Source: Leadbetterella sp.
GTDB lineage: Bacteria; Bacteroidota; Bacteroidia; Cytophagales; Spirosomataceae
Direction: 5' to 3'
Length of the DNA stretch: 64,000 nt
Assembly: GCA_019638185.1 (NCBI GenBank)
Contig: JAHBUH010000011.1
Coordinates: 1 to 64,000, forward strand
A program made the translations under genes and the position numbers. Of this stretch, positions 50,274 through 59,837 are shown one piece after another (position 1 is the first letter of the stretch; each line of letters begins with the position of its first letter). Under the pieces are notes generated by a model, which saw only the letters and a list, made by a program, of their open reading frames with translations, was not told where the DNA came from and ran no database searches.

Positions 50274-52166
50274 ATGAGTGATTCTATCAAGCACGAGTGC
50301 GGAATAGCTATGATTCGCCTCCGCAAGCCTCTTGAATACTATATTGAGAAATACGGCACACCGTTATACGCTGTTAACCGGCTGTATGTTCTCATGGAGA
50401 AGCAGTCGAACCGCGGGCAGGACGGCGCAGGGGTGGCCAACGTGAAGGTAGAAGTTCCGCCCGGAAGCCGCTACATCAGCCGCTACCGCTCCGTGGAAAA
50501 CCGCCCGGTGGTAGACATCTTCAAAAAAATAAACGATAAATTCATTGACGTTCAGAAGCAGGATCCCGCCCTCCTGAAAGATGCCAAATGGCTCCAGCAG
50601 AACGTGGCCTTCACCGGCGAAGTATGGCTGGGACACCTGCGCTACGGCACCCACGGCCGGAACGAGATCGAAAACTGCCACCCTATGCTGCGCCAGAGCA
50701 ACTGGCGGAGCCGTAACCTGGTGGTGGCCGGTAATTTTAACATGACCAATGCCGATGAACTCTTCCAGAAACTGGTAGACCTGGGTCAGCACCCCAAAGA
50801 CAAGGGGGACACCATCACCGTGCTGGAGAAGATCGGGCACTTCCTGGACGAAGAAAACCAAAGGATATTTGACCGCTTCAAGGGCAGCTACGAAAACCCC
50901 GAACTCAGCGATATCATTGAAGATAATATGGACATGCAGCGGGTGCTGCACCGTGCCTGCCGAGACCTGGACGGCGGCTATGCCATGGCCGGCATCACCG
51001 GTTTCGGGTCGGCTTTTGTGGTCAGAGACCCTGCCGGTATCCGCCCCGCCTACTACTGGTATGACGACGAAGTAGTGGTGGTAGCGTCTGAACGCGTGGC
51101 CATTAAAGCGGCTTTCGGTGCCCGGTATAATGACATCCTGGAAATTACGCCCGGTAATGCCCTAATCATTAATAAGAACGGCGACTTCTCCGAGCATAAC
51201 ATCCTGCCCCGCCTCGAAAAGAAATCGTGTAGTTTTGAAAGGATCTACTTTTCACGCGGATCGGATCCGAACATCTATAACGAACGGAAAGAACTGGGCC
51301 GCCGCCTCATCCCCCAGATCCTGAAAGAGATCAATTACGACCTGGAAAATACCGTTTTCTCCTACATTCCCAACACCGCTGAACCCGCCTTCTACGGCAT
51401 GGTGGAAGGAATAGAACAATACCTCTCCACCTGGCGGAAAGACCGGATCCTCTCCGGCCACCTTAACGAGGAAGAACTGGAAAAAGTACTGGAATTTAAG
51501 CCGCGTTTTGAAAAGCTGGTATCCAAAGACGTCAAGCTGCGGACCTTCATCACGAACGACGACGACCGCTCCGAGATGGTGTCACACGTCTACGAAATGA
51601 CCCATGGCGTGATCCGTAAAAAACTGGACACCCTGGTGATCATTGACGACTCCATCGTACGCGGCACCACCCTGGAAAAGAGCATTCTTAAGCTGCTGGA
51701 TAAGCTGGGACCCAAGAAGATCGTTATCGTCTCTTCCGCACCGCAGATCCGCTACCCCGACTGCTACGGGATCGATATGTCAAAGGTAAAGGAATTTGTG
51801 GCCTTCCGGGCCATGCTGGCGCTGCTGGAAGAACACGGGCTGGAAGATAAAAAAGAGGAAGTTTACAATAAAATCCTCCTGCTCCAGGAAAAAGGAGACC
51901 TGCGCAAAGCCAATCTCGTGAAAGAGCTTTTTGACCTGTTCACTGATGAGGAGATCTCCGTGAAAATCGCTGAGATTATTGCACCGGCCGGTATTGAAGC
52001 CGAAGTATCCGTGGTATTCCAGACCGTGGAAAACCTCAATGCGGCTTGTCCGCAGCACCTGGGCGACTGGTACTTCACAGGGAACTACCCTACTCCCGGT
52101 GGAAATAAGGTAGTGAATAAGGCCTTCCTGAACTTCATGGAAGGAAAATACATCAGGGCTTATTGA
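50274..52166 (+). CDS. PurF-like amidophosphoribosyltransferase/glutamine amidotransferase
   Basis: 630 residues, longer than classic PurF (about 500). MSDSIKHECGIAMIRLRKPL has the nucleophile Cys after an eight-residue propeptide, as in class II amidotransferases. QSNRGQDGAGVANVKVEVPP, GEVWLGHLRYGTHGRNEIEN and FGSAFVVRDPAGIRPAYYWY are further landmarks of the glutaminase half. The phosphoribosyltransferase half has LDTLVIIDDSIVRGTTLEKS, the PRPP loop. This large form is a conserved Bacteroidota paralogue; de novo purine synthesis is the probable pathway, but the paralogue's exact role is unsettled. Confidence 0.9.
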   Translation: MSDSIKHECGIAMIRLRKPLEYYIEKYGTPLYAVNRLYVLMEKQSNRGQDGAGVANVKVEVPPGSRYISRYRSVENRPVVDIFKKINDKFIDVQKQDPALLKDAKWLQQNVAFTGEVWLGHLRYGTHGRNEIENCHPMLRQSNWRSRNLVVAGNFNMTNADELFQKLVDLGQHPKDKGDTITVLEKIGHFLDEENQRIFDRFKGSYENPELSDIIEDNMDMQRVLHRACRDLDGGYAMAGITGFGSAFVVRDPAGIRPAYYWYDDEVVVVASERVAIKAAFGARYNDILEITPGNALIINKNGDFSEHNILPRLEKKSCSFERIYFSRGSDPNIYNERKELGRRLIPQILKEINYDLENTVFSYIPNTAEPAFYGMVEGIEQYLSTWRKDRILSGHLNEEELEKVLEFKPRFEKLVSKDVKLRTFITNDDDRSEMVSHVYEMTHGVIRKKLDTLVIIDDSIVRGTTLEKSILKLLDKLGPKKIVIVSSAPQIRYPDCYGIDMSKVKEFVAFRAMLALLEEHGLEDKKEEVYNKILLLQEKGDLRKANLVKELFDLFTDEEISVKIAEIIAPAGIEAEVSVVFQTVENLNAACPQHLGDWYFTGNYPTPGGNKVVNKAFLNFMEGKYIRAY

Positions 52167-52281
52167 CCGGTTTTTTGAGTATTTTCGGAAGTATAAACAC
52201 GTTAGCCGTAGCTTCTGTTATACCCAGGTTCCGAAGACAATCCCTGATGCTGATGGAATCTATTTTAAGTGCCGTTTTCAT
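52153..52281 (-). CDS. candidate small ORF of 42 residues
   Basis: ATG at 52281, TGA at 52153-52155: MKTALKIDSISIRDCLRNLG, ending ILKKPVNKP. It fills most of the spacer between PurF-like and ferrochelatase genes on the opposite strand and overlaps the PurF 3' end by 14 bp. The composition is protein-like but no family is known. It may equally be chance. Confidence 0.25.
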   Translation of the reverse strand: MKTALKIDSISIRDCLRNLGITEATANVFILPKILKKPVNKP

Positions 52282-52360
52282 GATGTGTCTGATTGATTTG
52301 GACATCAAATATATGATTAATTATATTCAGTAGTATCAATAATACAATTTTTTTTATCCA

Positions 52361-53401
52361 ATGCCTAAAACAGGAGTCCTGCTGGTTAACCTGGGCACGC
52401 CCGATTCCCCCTCCGTTCCTGATGTACGAAAGTATCTCCGCGAATTCCTGATGGACGAGCGGGTCATAGACATCCCTTACCTGAATCGCTGGCTGCTGGT
52501 AAACCTCATCATAGCGCAGTTCCGTGCCCCGAAATCAGCCGCCATTTACCGGCAGGTGTGGCTGCCGGAAGGCTCCCCCCTGAAAATATACGGGCTCAGT
52601 AATGAGGCCGAACTGCAGAAAGCCCTGGGAGACGCCTACGTGGTTCGACTCGCCATGCGCTACCAGAACCCGTCTATCCCTGCCGTGCTGAAAGAAATGG
52701 AACGCCTGAACCTGGAAAAAATCCATGTCATTCCCTTCTTCCCGCAATACGCCTCGGCCACTACGGGCTCCGTACACCAGAAAGTTTTTGAAACCGTCAG
52801 CTCCTGGTTGACCATCCCGGAGATCCGTTTTGCGGGGCCCTTCTATGACCACCCCCTGCTACTGGAGGGCTTTGTAAACAATGCCCGGAAATACCTCGCT
52901 GAAACCCGGTATGACCACTTTGTCTTCAGCTACCACGGGCTCCCCGAACGCCAGGTCATCAAAGCCCACTTCGGCAAAACCTGTGAAGAAGAAGGCTGCA
53001 CTCACGGGCTCACCGAAACTAACTACCTCTGCTATAAAGCCCAATGCTACCAGACCAGCCGGCTGCTGGCCGCCCGCCTGGAACTGGCTGAAGGCTCTTA
53101 TACCACCTGTTTCCAGTCGCGGCTGGGGAAATCGGAATGGATCAAACCCTACACCGAAGACACCATCAAAACCCTGCGGGAAAAAGGCGTTCAGAAAGTA
53201 CTGGCCTTCAGCCCGGCTTTTGTGGCCGACTGCCTGGAAACCACCATTGAAGTAGGCGAAGAATACCGCCACCTCTTCCTGGAGCTCGGCGGAACGCAGT
53301 GGGACCTCGTGGAATCCCTGAATGACTCCCCCCTGTGGATTGACCTCCTCAAAGACCTGGTGCTGGAAGACCATTCAATATCCGCACCGCATTTTCGTTA
53401 A
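52361..53401 (+). CDS. hemH: ferrochelatase
   Basis: 346 residues. MPKTGVLLVNLGTPDSPSVP is the HemH start; FPQYASATTGSVHQKVFETV, FSYHGLPERQVIKAHFGKTC (active-site His) and FQSRLGKSEWIKPYTEDTIK are conserved, and GEEYRHLFLELGG is near the end. Cys residues at CEEEGCTH and YLCYKAQCY are notable and may hold an iron-sulfur cluster or just lie in the family's variable part. It inserts iron into protoporphyrin IX as the last step of haem synthesis, at the inner face of the membrane. Confidence 0.95.
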   Translation: MPKTGVLLVNLGTPDSPSVPDVRKYLREFLMDERVIDIPYLNRWLLVNLIIAQFRAPKSAAIYRQVWLPEGSPLKIYGLSNEAELQKALGDAYVVRLAMRYQNPSIPAVLKEMERLNLEKIHVIPFFPQYASATTGSVHQKVFETVSSWLTIPEIRFAGPFYDHPLLLEGFVNNARKYLAETRYDHFVFSYHGLPERQVIKAHFGKTCEEEGCTHGLTETNYLCYKAQCYQTSRLLAARLELAEGSYTTCFQSRLGKSEWIKPYTEDTIKTLREKGVQKVLAFSPAFVADCLETTIEVGEEYRHLFLELGGTQWDLVESLNDSPLWIDLLKDLVLEDHSISAPHFR

Positions 53402-53415
53402 CCTTACATACCCGG

Positions 53416-54312
53416 ATGCCTTTGAGATACCTGACCATCATACTCTTTTCCCTCTGCCTGCAATCGTGCTGCTGGTTCGGACAATGCCCTGACCCCACCC
53501 CGAGTGAAACCCTGCCTACATTTGAACGCACCCCGCAAGTGAGCCAACTGAACATAAACTACCTGCAGGAAATATCCGGAATGGTCTCTTCTTTCCGTTT
53601 CCCGGGCCATCTCTGGGTGCAGGAAGACAGTGGAAATGAGCCCCGGATAGACCTGATCAGGAATGACGGCACCCATATCCGGAAAGTAAGCTTCTCCGGA
53701 GCTAACCGCGACTGGGAAGACATATCCATAGGCCCCGGCCCGGAAAACGGGAAAAATTACATTTACCTGGGGGAGACTGGCGATAATAACGCGGTTTACG
53801 GCGACTACTACATCTACCGTTTTGAAGAGCCCACCGAAGGCCAGAACAGCATAGATAACTATGACACCATCCACTTCCGCTACCCGGACAATGCATCTTA
53901 CGATGCCGAAACCGTAATGGTTGACCCTCTCACCCGTGACCTTTACGTGGTAACGAAAGCCCAGTTGAATGTACGGGTATACCGCCTGCCTTACCCCCAG
54001 AATACCACCGGTCTGACTGTGGCGGAATACATGGGAGCCATAAAATACTTCCTGATTGTGGCCGGTGATGTATCCCCGGACGGCAGTGAGGTCCTGCTCA
54101 AGTCTTATAATGCCATCTACTACTGGAAGAGAAAACCGGGCGAGAGCCTTTACCAGGTGCTGAGCCGCGCTCATGACCTCAGCGCACCGTATACCGTGGA
54201 ACCCCAGGGAGAATCCGTCTGCTGGTCCACTGACGCCCGCGGCTACTATACCATCAGTGAGCAGGGTAACAGTTCACAGACACCGCCGTTATATTACTAC
54301 AGTAAGAAATAA
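53416..54312 (+). CDS. secreted beta-propeller-like lipoprotein, unknown function
   Basis: 298 residues. MPLRYLTIILFSLCLQSCC: lipobox LQSC. The mature part repeats propeller-type strands: LNINYLQEISGMVSSFRFPG, HLWVQEDSGNEPRIDLIRND, DWEDISIGPGPENGKNYIYL, GETGDNNAVYGDYYIYRFEE, DAETVMVDPLTRDLYVVTKA and VAGDVSPDGSEVLLKSYNAI. It recalls the SdiA-regulated/esterase-like phytase class of propellers. Substrate unknown. It follows hemH by 14 bp and may share its transcript. Confidence 0.75.
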   Translation: MPLRYLTIILFSLCLQSCCWFGQCPDPTPSETLPTFERTPQVSQLNINYLQEISGMVSSFRFPGHLWVQEDSGNEPRIDLIRNDGTHIRKVSFSGANRDWEDISIGPGPENGKNYIYLGETGDNNAVYGDYYIYRFEEPTEGQNSIDNYDTIHFRYPDNASYDAETVMVDPLTRDLYVVTKAQLNVRVYRLPYPQNTTGLTVAEYMGAIKYFLIVAGDVSPDGSEVLLKSYNAIYYWKRKPGESLYQVLSRAHDLSAPYTVEPQGESVCWSTDARGYYTISEQGNSSQTPPLYYYSKK

Positions 54313-54344
54313 ATAAGGGAACTTCAAAAGGAAGGGCGAATACG

Positions 54345-54370
54345 CCGTGCCCGGGCTGCCCCGGACACGG
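54345..54370. terminator. GC-rich hairpin between convergent genes
   Basis: CCGTG-C-CCGGG, 4-base loop, CCCGG-A-CACGG: an 11-position stem with one mismatch between the convergent propeller and ffh genes. There is no long T-run, so termination is a guess from its location. Confidence 0.45.
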
Positions 54371-54380
54371 TTAAAATAGG

Positions 54381-55697
54381 CTATCGCATCATCCGGGCAC
54401 GATTACCCGGTGTCATGTTATTAAATTTCTTCATCATCTTCTTCATCTGCTCAAACTGCTTCAGAAGATTATTGACTTCCTGGATGGTCCGGCCTGACCC
54501 ACCCGCTATGCGGCGGCGGCGGTTACCGTCTATAATATCCGGCTGGCTCCGCTCTTTCGGGGTCATACTCCGGATAATCGACTCAATCGGCTTAAAAGAA
54601 TCATTACTGATATCGGCGTCTTTGATGGCAGCGCCCATGCCGGGGATCATCCCCATCACGTCTTTCAGGTTACCCATCTTTTTAATCTGCTCCAGCTGAC
54701 CCAGGAAGTCGTTCAGGTCAAAACTGTTCTCCCGCATCTTCTTATTCAGCTTACGGGCTTCTTCTTCATCAAAAGCCTGCTGGGCCCTTTCCACCAGCGA
54801 GATCACGTCACCCATGCCCAGGATCCGCGACGCCATCCGGTCAGGGTGGAAGATATCCAGGTCTTCCATCTTCTCCCCCGTGCTCATAAACTTCACGGGC
54901 TTATCTACTACCGCGCGGATAGACAGGGCTGCCCCCCCGCGCGAGTCACCGTCCAGCTTGGTCAGCACCACGCCGTCAAAATCCAGGCGGTCATTAAACG
55001 CCTTAGCCGTATTCACGGCATCCTGACCCGTCATGGAGTCTACCACAAACAGGATTTCTGACGGGTTAATGGCCTTCTTGATGTTTTCCACCTCGGTCAT
55101 CATCACCTCATCTACGGCCAGGCGCCCGGCCGTATCCACGATCACGATGCTCTTGCCCTTCGCCTTGGCTTCAGCCAGGGCATTGCGGGCTATGCTCACG
55201 GCATCTTTATTTTCAGGCTCGGCAAACACCTCCACACCCGTCTGTTCACCCAGCACCTGCAGCTGGGTAATGGCCGCCGGGCGGTACACGTCGGCCGCCA
55301 CCAGCATCACCTGCTTCCCCTGTTTCTTCAGGTAAGACGCAAACTTCCCGGAAAAAGTGGTTTTACCGGAACCCTGCAGACCGGCTATCAGCACCACGGC
55401 CGGCGAGCCCTTCAGGTTCACCGTTTCCGCCTTACCGCCCATCAGGTTAGTAAGCTCCTCCTGCACGATCTTCACAAAAAGCTGCCCGGGCTCCACCGCG
55501 ATCATCACCTTACGGTCTATCGCCTCCTGCTTCACACGGTCAGTCACCTCCTTAGCCACCTTATAGTTCACATCGGCGTCCATCAGGGCCCGCCTGATCT
55601 CCTTCACCGTACTGGCTATATTGATATCGGTGATCTTACCTTTCCCTTTCAGCGTCTTAAACGCCCCGTTTAGCTTATCCTGAAGACTTTGAAACAT
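54381..55697 (-). CDS. ffh: signal recognition particle protein Ffh
   Basis: 438 residues. N domain (MFQSLQDKLNGAFKTLKGKG), G domain with GLQGSGKTTFSGKFASYLKK, VAADVYRPAAITQLQVLGEQ, VDTAGRLAVDEVMMTEVENI and TKLDGDSRGGAALSIRAVVD, and the M domain with MGMIPGMGAAIKDADIS and GNRRRRIAGGSGRTIQEVNN, which binds SRP RNA and signal peptides. It guides nascent membrane proteins to FtsY. No SRP RNA was spotted in the window. Confidence 0.96.
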   Translation of the reverse strand: MFQSLQDKLNGAFKTLKGKGKITDINIASTVKEIRRALMDADVNYKVAKEVTDRVKQEAIDRKVMIAVEPGQLFVKIVQEELTNLMGGKAETVNLKGSPAVVLIAGLQGSGKTTFSGKFASYLKKQGKQVMLVAADVYRPAAITQLQVLGEQTGVEVFAEPENKDAVSIARNALAEAKAKGKSIVIVDTAGRLAVDEVMMTEVENIKKAINPSEILFVVDSMTGQDAVNTAKAFNDRLDFDGVVLTKLDGDSRGGAALSIRAVVDKPVKFMSTGEKMEDLDIFHPDRMASRILGMGDVISLVERAQQAFDEEEARKLNKKMRENSFDLNDFLGQLEQIKKMGNLKDVMGMIPGMGAAIKDADISNDSFKPIESIIRSMTPKERSQPDIIDGNRRRRIAGGSGRTIQEVNNLLKQFEQMKKMMKKFNNMTPGNRARMMR

Positions 55698-55750
55698 ATC
55701 TTATCTGAAAAAAATAGAGTGCAAATTTACAGAAAATATCCGGATTCTTC

Positions 55751-55975
55751 CTACTGTACCCTGCTTCTGAGAGAAAACCACCTTAGCAGGTACGCCAGGC
55801 CGCCCGCTACAGGAAAAGCCAATACCATCATCCCCCAAACCACCAAAGACCACTTCCGCTCATGACTGATCACCAGGTACAGGCAAAAAACGATAAACAA
55901 AACATAAAAAATACTAAGCACCAATAGCTGCGTACCGCTGACGGAGCCCAGGAAAAGAAGTTTATATATTCCCAT
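55751..55975 (-). CDS. small membrane protein, PLDc_N-like
   Basis: 74 residues, two helices: GTQLLVLSIFYVLFIVFCLY and WSLVVWGMMVLAFPVAGGLA, separated by VISHERKW, and a basic end RWFSLRSRVQ. The pattern (two helices, W...W...P in the second) resembles the PLDc_N domain, a small membrane family. Its start overlaps the end of the SGNH gene by 14 bp on the same strand, so they are co-transcribed. Confidence 0.65.
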   Translation of the reverse strand: MGIYKLLFLGSVSGTQLLVLSIFYVLFIVFCLYLVISHERKWSLVVWGMMVLAFPVAGGLAYLLRWFSLRSRVQ

Positions 55976-57455
55976 ATTTTAAATACTCCCGCGTATGAAT
56001 CAAAGGAATCTTCATGCCGTAATGCCTGTTCAGTACCTTAATAAACTCATTGGCTATCACCGCCTGTCCGAAAGCGGTAGGATAAAACCCATCATGCGAG
56101 TAAAAGTTTCCATTAGGATACCTGAATTCTACCAAAACACCGTCATCCGTAATAAACCTTCCTTCGCGAATGGCCTTAAACATGGAATGTAAGTCCACCA
56201 CAGGGAAATTGTACGTTTTACTATAGAGATCCAGACTGCTGTTATATCGCCTTAAGTGGTCATAAACTCCGCCTCCCATCTCCCTGTAGTATTCCTTTAA
56301 ATTCACAGGCCCGCCTAATTTCATTCTGTTACCTGAATACTGCCGGATGATCTCTTCCTTAAACACGAAATGAACATCAGCGCTCAATAATGAATCTAAG
56401 GCCGAATTCATCAGAAAAACACAGTCTTTCGGGTCAGTACCCCGACGAAAAACAATATCCCTACCCGTCACCATGTTTTTATATACTTCCTCTCCGGTAA
56501 CCCGATGGAACAAAGGTGTATCCAGGGGATCCGGTAAATTAGCTATACACAATAAATAATTTCGCTCCCTGGTTTTGCTATTTATACTCCCAAAACCCAA
56601 TGCAGACTCCTTATTTCCTACATCCGGCCCACCCATGATTACAGCCTCAAAAGAGCCTCTCAATGTTTCACCACTGATCATTTTTATGAGATCCGTATAC
56701 CCTGATTCCAGCGTAATTAAATCCGGGCGGGAGTCCGGATTGTATTTATCAGCGTAGCTTTGACTCCATCCTTTCTGACCAAACCGGTCAGAGAAAGCCC
56801 TTTCATTCTCAAAAGCATGAAGAAATTCCCATCGTTCAGAATTAGTCACCGCCCAGTTACTGATTTTCGATGCATTTTTGTGTTTTTCCAGCACCAGGTC
56901 CTTTCCAGAGACACCCGTTATCCCCAGGTTATTATTAACCATCTTAAACTTGGGAGCAGGGCCACCTGTAGGGTTAAAAGTAGTGGGAACCACCCTTCCT
57001 ACTCCATTTGCACTTTCACTAGAAAATGTAGGTGCTCCAAAATCCTTCAGCCCCATCTGGCGGGCTATAAGCATAGGATAGCTGGTAGCCATACCATCAT
57101 TAAAATACCCTCCGTCACGAAAACCAGCGGTTAGACTACTTCCATACGCCACATACTGAAAAGGCAGATTCTTATTCTCCTGTCTTTGGAAAGGTCTAAG
57201 ATCAGGAAAAGTGGGAGGCAGAGCAGCCAGCCCGGTGTTTGAAAAAACAGCCGTCGTATCACCCACTACCACCAATGACTTAATAAACCGGGTCTGCGTT
57301 CTGATACCGGAAATATCCTTCGCCACCCGTATCTTCACCGTATCCCTATCCACTAAGAAATACCCCGGTACCTCCGGTTCCAAAAGCCCATCCCTGTGGC
57401 AGCTCATCAAACCGCCTGCGGCAAATAATAAACTAAATAGTATTGTGTTTTTCAT
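55962..57455 (-). CDS. SGNH/GDSL-type hydrolase lipoprotein
   Basis: 497 residues. Signal MKNTILFSLLFAAGGLMSCH: lipobox LMSC. Block I is FQYVAYGSSLTAGFRDGGYF (the nucleophile Ser in GSS), the Asn-type block is in LITLESGYTDLIKMISGETL, where Asp replaces the usual Asn, and the late block FYSHDGFYPTAFGQAVIANE gives the catalytic Asp and a motif like HPT in DGFYPT; the usual His is not obvious, Tyr being in its place. It probably hydrolyses acyl esters at the cell surface; the changes in block III and V make the activity uncertain. Confidence 0.82.
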   Translation of the reverse strand: MKNTILFSLLFAAGGLMSCHRDGLLEPEVPGYFLVDRDTVKIRVAKDISGIRTQTRFIKSLVVVGDTTAVFSNTGLAALPPTFPDLRPFQRQENKNLPFQYVAYGSSLTAGFRDGGYFNDGMATSYPMLIARQMGLKDFGAPTFSSESANGVGRVVPTTFNPTGGPAPKFKMVNNNLGITGVSGKDLVLEKHKNASKISNWAVTNSERWEFLHAFENERAFSDRFGQKGWSQSYADKYNPDSRPDLITLESGYTDLIKMISGETLRGSFEAVIMGGPDVGNKESALGFGSINSKTRERNYLLCIANLPDPLDTPLFHRVTGEEVYKNMVTGRDIVFRRGTDPKDCVFLMNSALDSLLSADVHFVFKEEIIRQYSGNRMKLGGPVNLKEYYREMGGGVYDHLRRYNSSLDLYSKTYNFPVVDLHSMFKAIREGRFITDDGVLVEFRYPNGNFYSHDGFYPTAFGQAVIANEFIKVLNRHYGMKIPLIHTREYLKYGNI

Positions 57456-57586
57456 TGTATTTTAAACTATTGCAAGGCATGTAGAATCCTCCGAAGAGCC
57501 TAATTGCATATAAAGCTATAATAGTATTTTTGCAAAAAAAAATTTTGCGACAAATAGTGTATTTTGTGCGATGAATGATAAATTCT

Positions 57587-57625
57587 CAAAAAAAACGGGG
57601 TCGATGCATTATGCTCCGACCCCGT
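57587..57625 (-). terminator. rho-independent terminator of the 57646 gene
   Basis: Minus-strand stem ACGGGGTCG / CGACCCCGT (arms 57595-57603 and 57617-57625) followed by a run of eight or more T on that strand (A on +). It sits 20 bp behind the stop of the gene at 57646. Confidence 0.88.
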
Positions 57626-57645
57626 CTCCCGTCTTGCGGCTTTTC

Positions 57646-57996
57646 TTAGTTTACTGATGCTACTCTGTTGACAGTTGTATTGATCTTAACTTCTTTAGAG
57701 ACTACATTTTTGTCCATTTTAACTTCAAATGTGTAATCTCCGTCAGGGAAACCGGCCAGGCTGTACACCTTCACAAAAGCCGGGGCCTCATTAATATACT
57801 CCCGGTAGATCACTTCTCCGTTAGCATTCTTGATGGATACGCTTGCTTTTTCAGCCAGCTCGGGAATGGTCAGCTTAAATTTCAGACCCTCTAACGCTTT
57901 TACCTCTACTTTTTTAGGAGTGGCAGGTAAGGTTCCGTTAGCAAATGAAGTACTTACTCCTGCGAATAACGCCAATGCGATTACAAGCTTTTTCAT
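57646..57996 (-). CDS. secreted small beta-sandwich protein
   Basis: 116 residues from the ATG at 57996: MKKLVIALALFAGVSTSFA signal peptide, then a single Ig-like/T9SS-type sandwich: GLKFKLTIPELAEKASVSIK, NANGEVIYREYINEAPAF and GFPDGDYTFEVKMDKNVVSK. It matches the small DUF3244-like secreted proteins of Bacteroidota. The longer frame with 16 upstream residues has no signal. A -7 box lies 48 bp upstream. Function unknown. Confidence 0.78.
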   Translation of the reverse strand: MKKLVIALALFAGVSTSFANGTLPATPKKVEVKALEGLKFKLTIPELAEKASVSIKNANGEVIYREYINEAPAFVKVYSLAGFPDGDYTFEVKMDKNVVSKEVKINTTVNRVASVN

Positions 57997-58043
57997 AATT
58001 TTTTCTGGTTTTCTGATTATGTAATATGTGTCTTTTAACATCA

Positions 58044-58051
58044 CAAAGGTA
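58044..58051 (-). promoter_or_regulatory. -7 promoter box of the 57646 gene
   Basis: TACCTTTG on the minus strand (58044-58051), an exact TAnnTTTG match, 48 bp from the start at 57996. A second TACCTTTG on the plus strand is at 58077-58084. The rest of the 368-bp spacer to 58364 shows no gene. Confidence 0.5.
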
Positions 58052-58364
58052 TATAACCTTCTTAATACGTGTCAATTACCTTTGAAAAGTTCCTTCCAGG
58101 ATGCTACGGAAATATTGGAATAATACCATAGTTCACGGAAAAGTACAAGCATTCGTTCAAAATTTTATAGGAATACCCTTTCCCTCTGATTCTCAGCACA
58201 TTGCATTTAAACGTGAAAACCGTAGGACTCCCGGAAAAAGAGTGAAATTTTTTCCGGGGATTCTTAAATTCCAGAAAATCGCTTGTATTTGATCATTTCT
58301 AAAGTAACTTTCACTTTTTAGACACCCTTAGCCGGAGCCAAGTACCCGGAACCTGTTTATATAC

Positions 58365-59837
58365 ATGAAAAAACCTGACCTCTCTTTCTGGCAGATCTGG
58401 AACATGAGCTTCGGCTTCCTGGGAATCCAGTTTGGATTTGCCCTTCAGAACGCCAATACCTCCCGGATTTTCGAAACCCTGGGTGCCGATGTGGACAAGA
58501 TCGGCCTGTACTGGCTGGCAGCACCCGTGACCGGCCTGCTGGTTCAGCCCGTGGTAGGCTACTTTTCAGACAAAACCTGGACCCGCTTCGGCCGGCGGAA
58601 GCCCTACTTCATGATAGGAGCCCTGCTGGCCTCCCTGGCCTTATTTGTTATGCCTAACTCCCCGGCACTCTGGGTGGCCATCGGCACCCTCTGGATCATG
58701 GACAGCTCCATTAACATCAGCATGGAGCCTTTCCGGGCGTTTGTGGGCGATAACCTGAATGAAAACCAGCGCCCCCTGGGCTTTTTTACCCAAAGCTTCT
58801 TTATAGGCCTGGGCGCCGTGGTGGGCTCTGCGCTGCCTTATATCTTTACCAACTGGATCGGCCTCTCTAACGTGGCTGAAGCCGGCGTTATCCCGGAATC
58901 AGTGAAATGGTCTTTCTACTGCGGCGGCATCGTGTTCTTCCTGGCTGTGCTCTGGACTGTGCTCCGCTCCACGGAATACTCGCCGGAACAGCTGGAGGAA
59001 TTTGAAGGAAGCGTACAGGCCGAAGTCACCACCACCCACGTTCCCGTGCAGAAACAGATCACCTACGGGCTGGCGTTTATCACCCTCGGGCTGCTCTCCT
59101 GGCAGCTCATCCGGGCTTACGGCCTGGATAAGGAGCTGCTCATTCTCTGCGGCGGACTGGCCCTCACCGGGCTGCTGTTCCTGCTGGCAGGCCTGCTGCG
59201 CCAAAACCACGTGTCTAACGGCTTCACCGAGATCATCACCGGCCTGCTGGACATGCCCGCTACCATGAAGCAACTGGCCCTGGTGCAGTTTTTCACCTGG
59301 TTTGCCCTTTTTGCCATGTGGATTTACACCACCCAGGCCGTTACCGGACATGTGTTTGGATCGCATGACCCTACTTCTAAAGTGTATAACGATGCCGCCG
59401 ACTGGGTATCCATCATGTTTGCTTTCTACAGCCTGGTATGCGCCCTGGCGGCTTTCGGGCTGCCTAAACTGGCAGCAGCTATGGGTAACCGCCAGGCCCA
59501 CCTCCTGGCACTCACCCTGGGCGGAATAGGCCTTATTTCCGTTTATTTCGCCAAAAACCAGACCCATCTTATCCTGGCCATGGTGGGTGTAGGTATAGCC
59601 TGGGCCAGCATACTTTCCGTACCCTACACACTGCTGTCAAACTCCCTGCCAGCTGCCAAAATGGGGTATTACATGGGTGTATTCAATTTCTTTATCGTTA
59701 TCCCCCAGATCGTGGCAGGCACCATCCTGGGCTTCATCGTCAAAACTTTCTTTAACAGCGAGCCCATTTACGCGCTGATTATCGGCGGGGTCTCCATGAT
59801 CCTGGCGGGGATACTGACGTTATTGGTGAAGGAGTGA
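58365..59837 (+). CDS. MFS sugar transporter, SLC45/sucrose-maltose type
   Basis: 490 residues, twelve helices. LSFWQIWNMSFGFLGIQFGF, ALQNANTSRIFETLGAD, VQPVVGYFSDKTWTRFGRRK (the RWGRR-like MFS signature), MDSSINISMEPFRAFVGDNL and WMWIYTTQA-type helix are typical of the SLC45-like GPH/sugar symporters of Bacteroidota. It moves a disaccharide or similar sugar, probably with H+, across the inner membrane. No glycoside hydrolase is adjacent. Confidence 0.9.
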   Translation: MKKPDLSFWQIWNMSFGFLGIQFGFALQNANTSRIFETLGADVDKIGLYWLAAPVTGLLVQPVVGYFSDKTWTRFGRRKPYFMIGALLASLALFVMPNSPALWVAIGTLWIMDSSINISMEPFRAFVGDNLNENQRPLGFFTQSFFIGLGAVVGSALPYIFTNWIGLSNVAEAGVIPESVKWSFYCGGIVFFLAVLWTVLRSTEYSPEQLEEFEGSVQAEVTTTHVPVQKQITYGLAFITLGLLSWQLIRAYGLDKELLILCGGLALTGLLFLLAGLLRQNHVSNGFTEIITGLLDMPATMKQLALVQFFTWFALFAMWIYTTQAVTGHVFGSHDPTSKVYNDAADWVSIMFAFYSLVCALAAFGLPKLAAAMGNRQAHLLALTLGGIGLISVYFAKNQTHLILAMVGVGIAWASILSVPYTLLSNSLPAAKMGYYMGVFNFFIVIPQIVAGTILGFIVKTFFNSEPIYALIIGGVSMILAGILTLLVKE

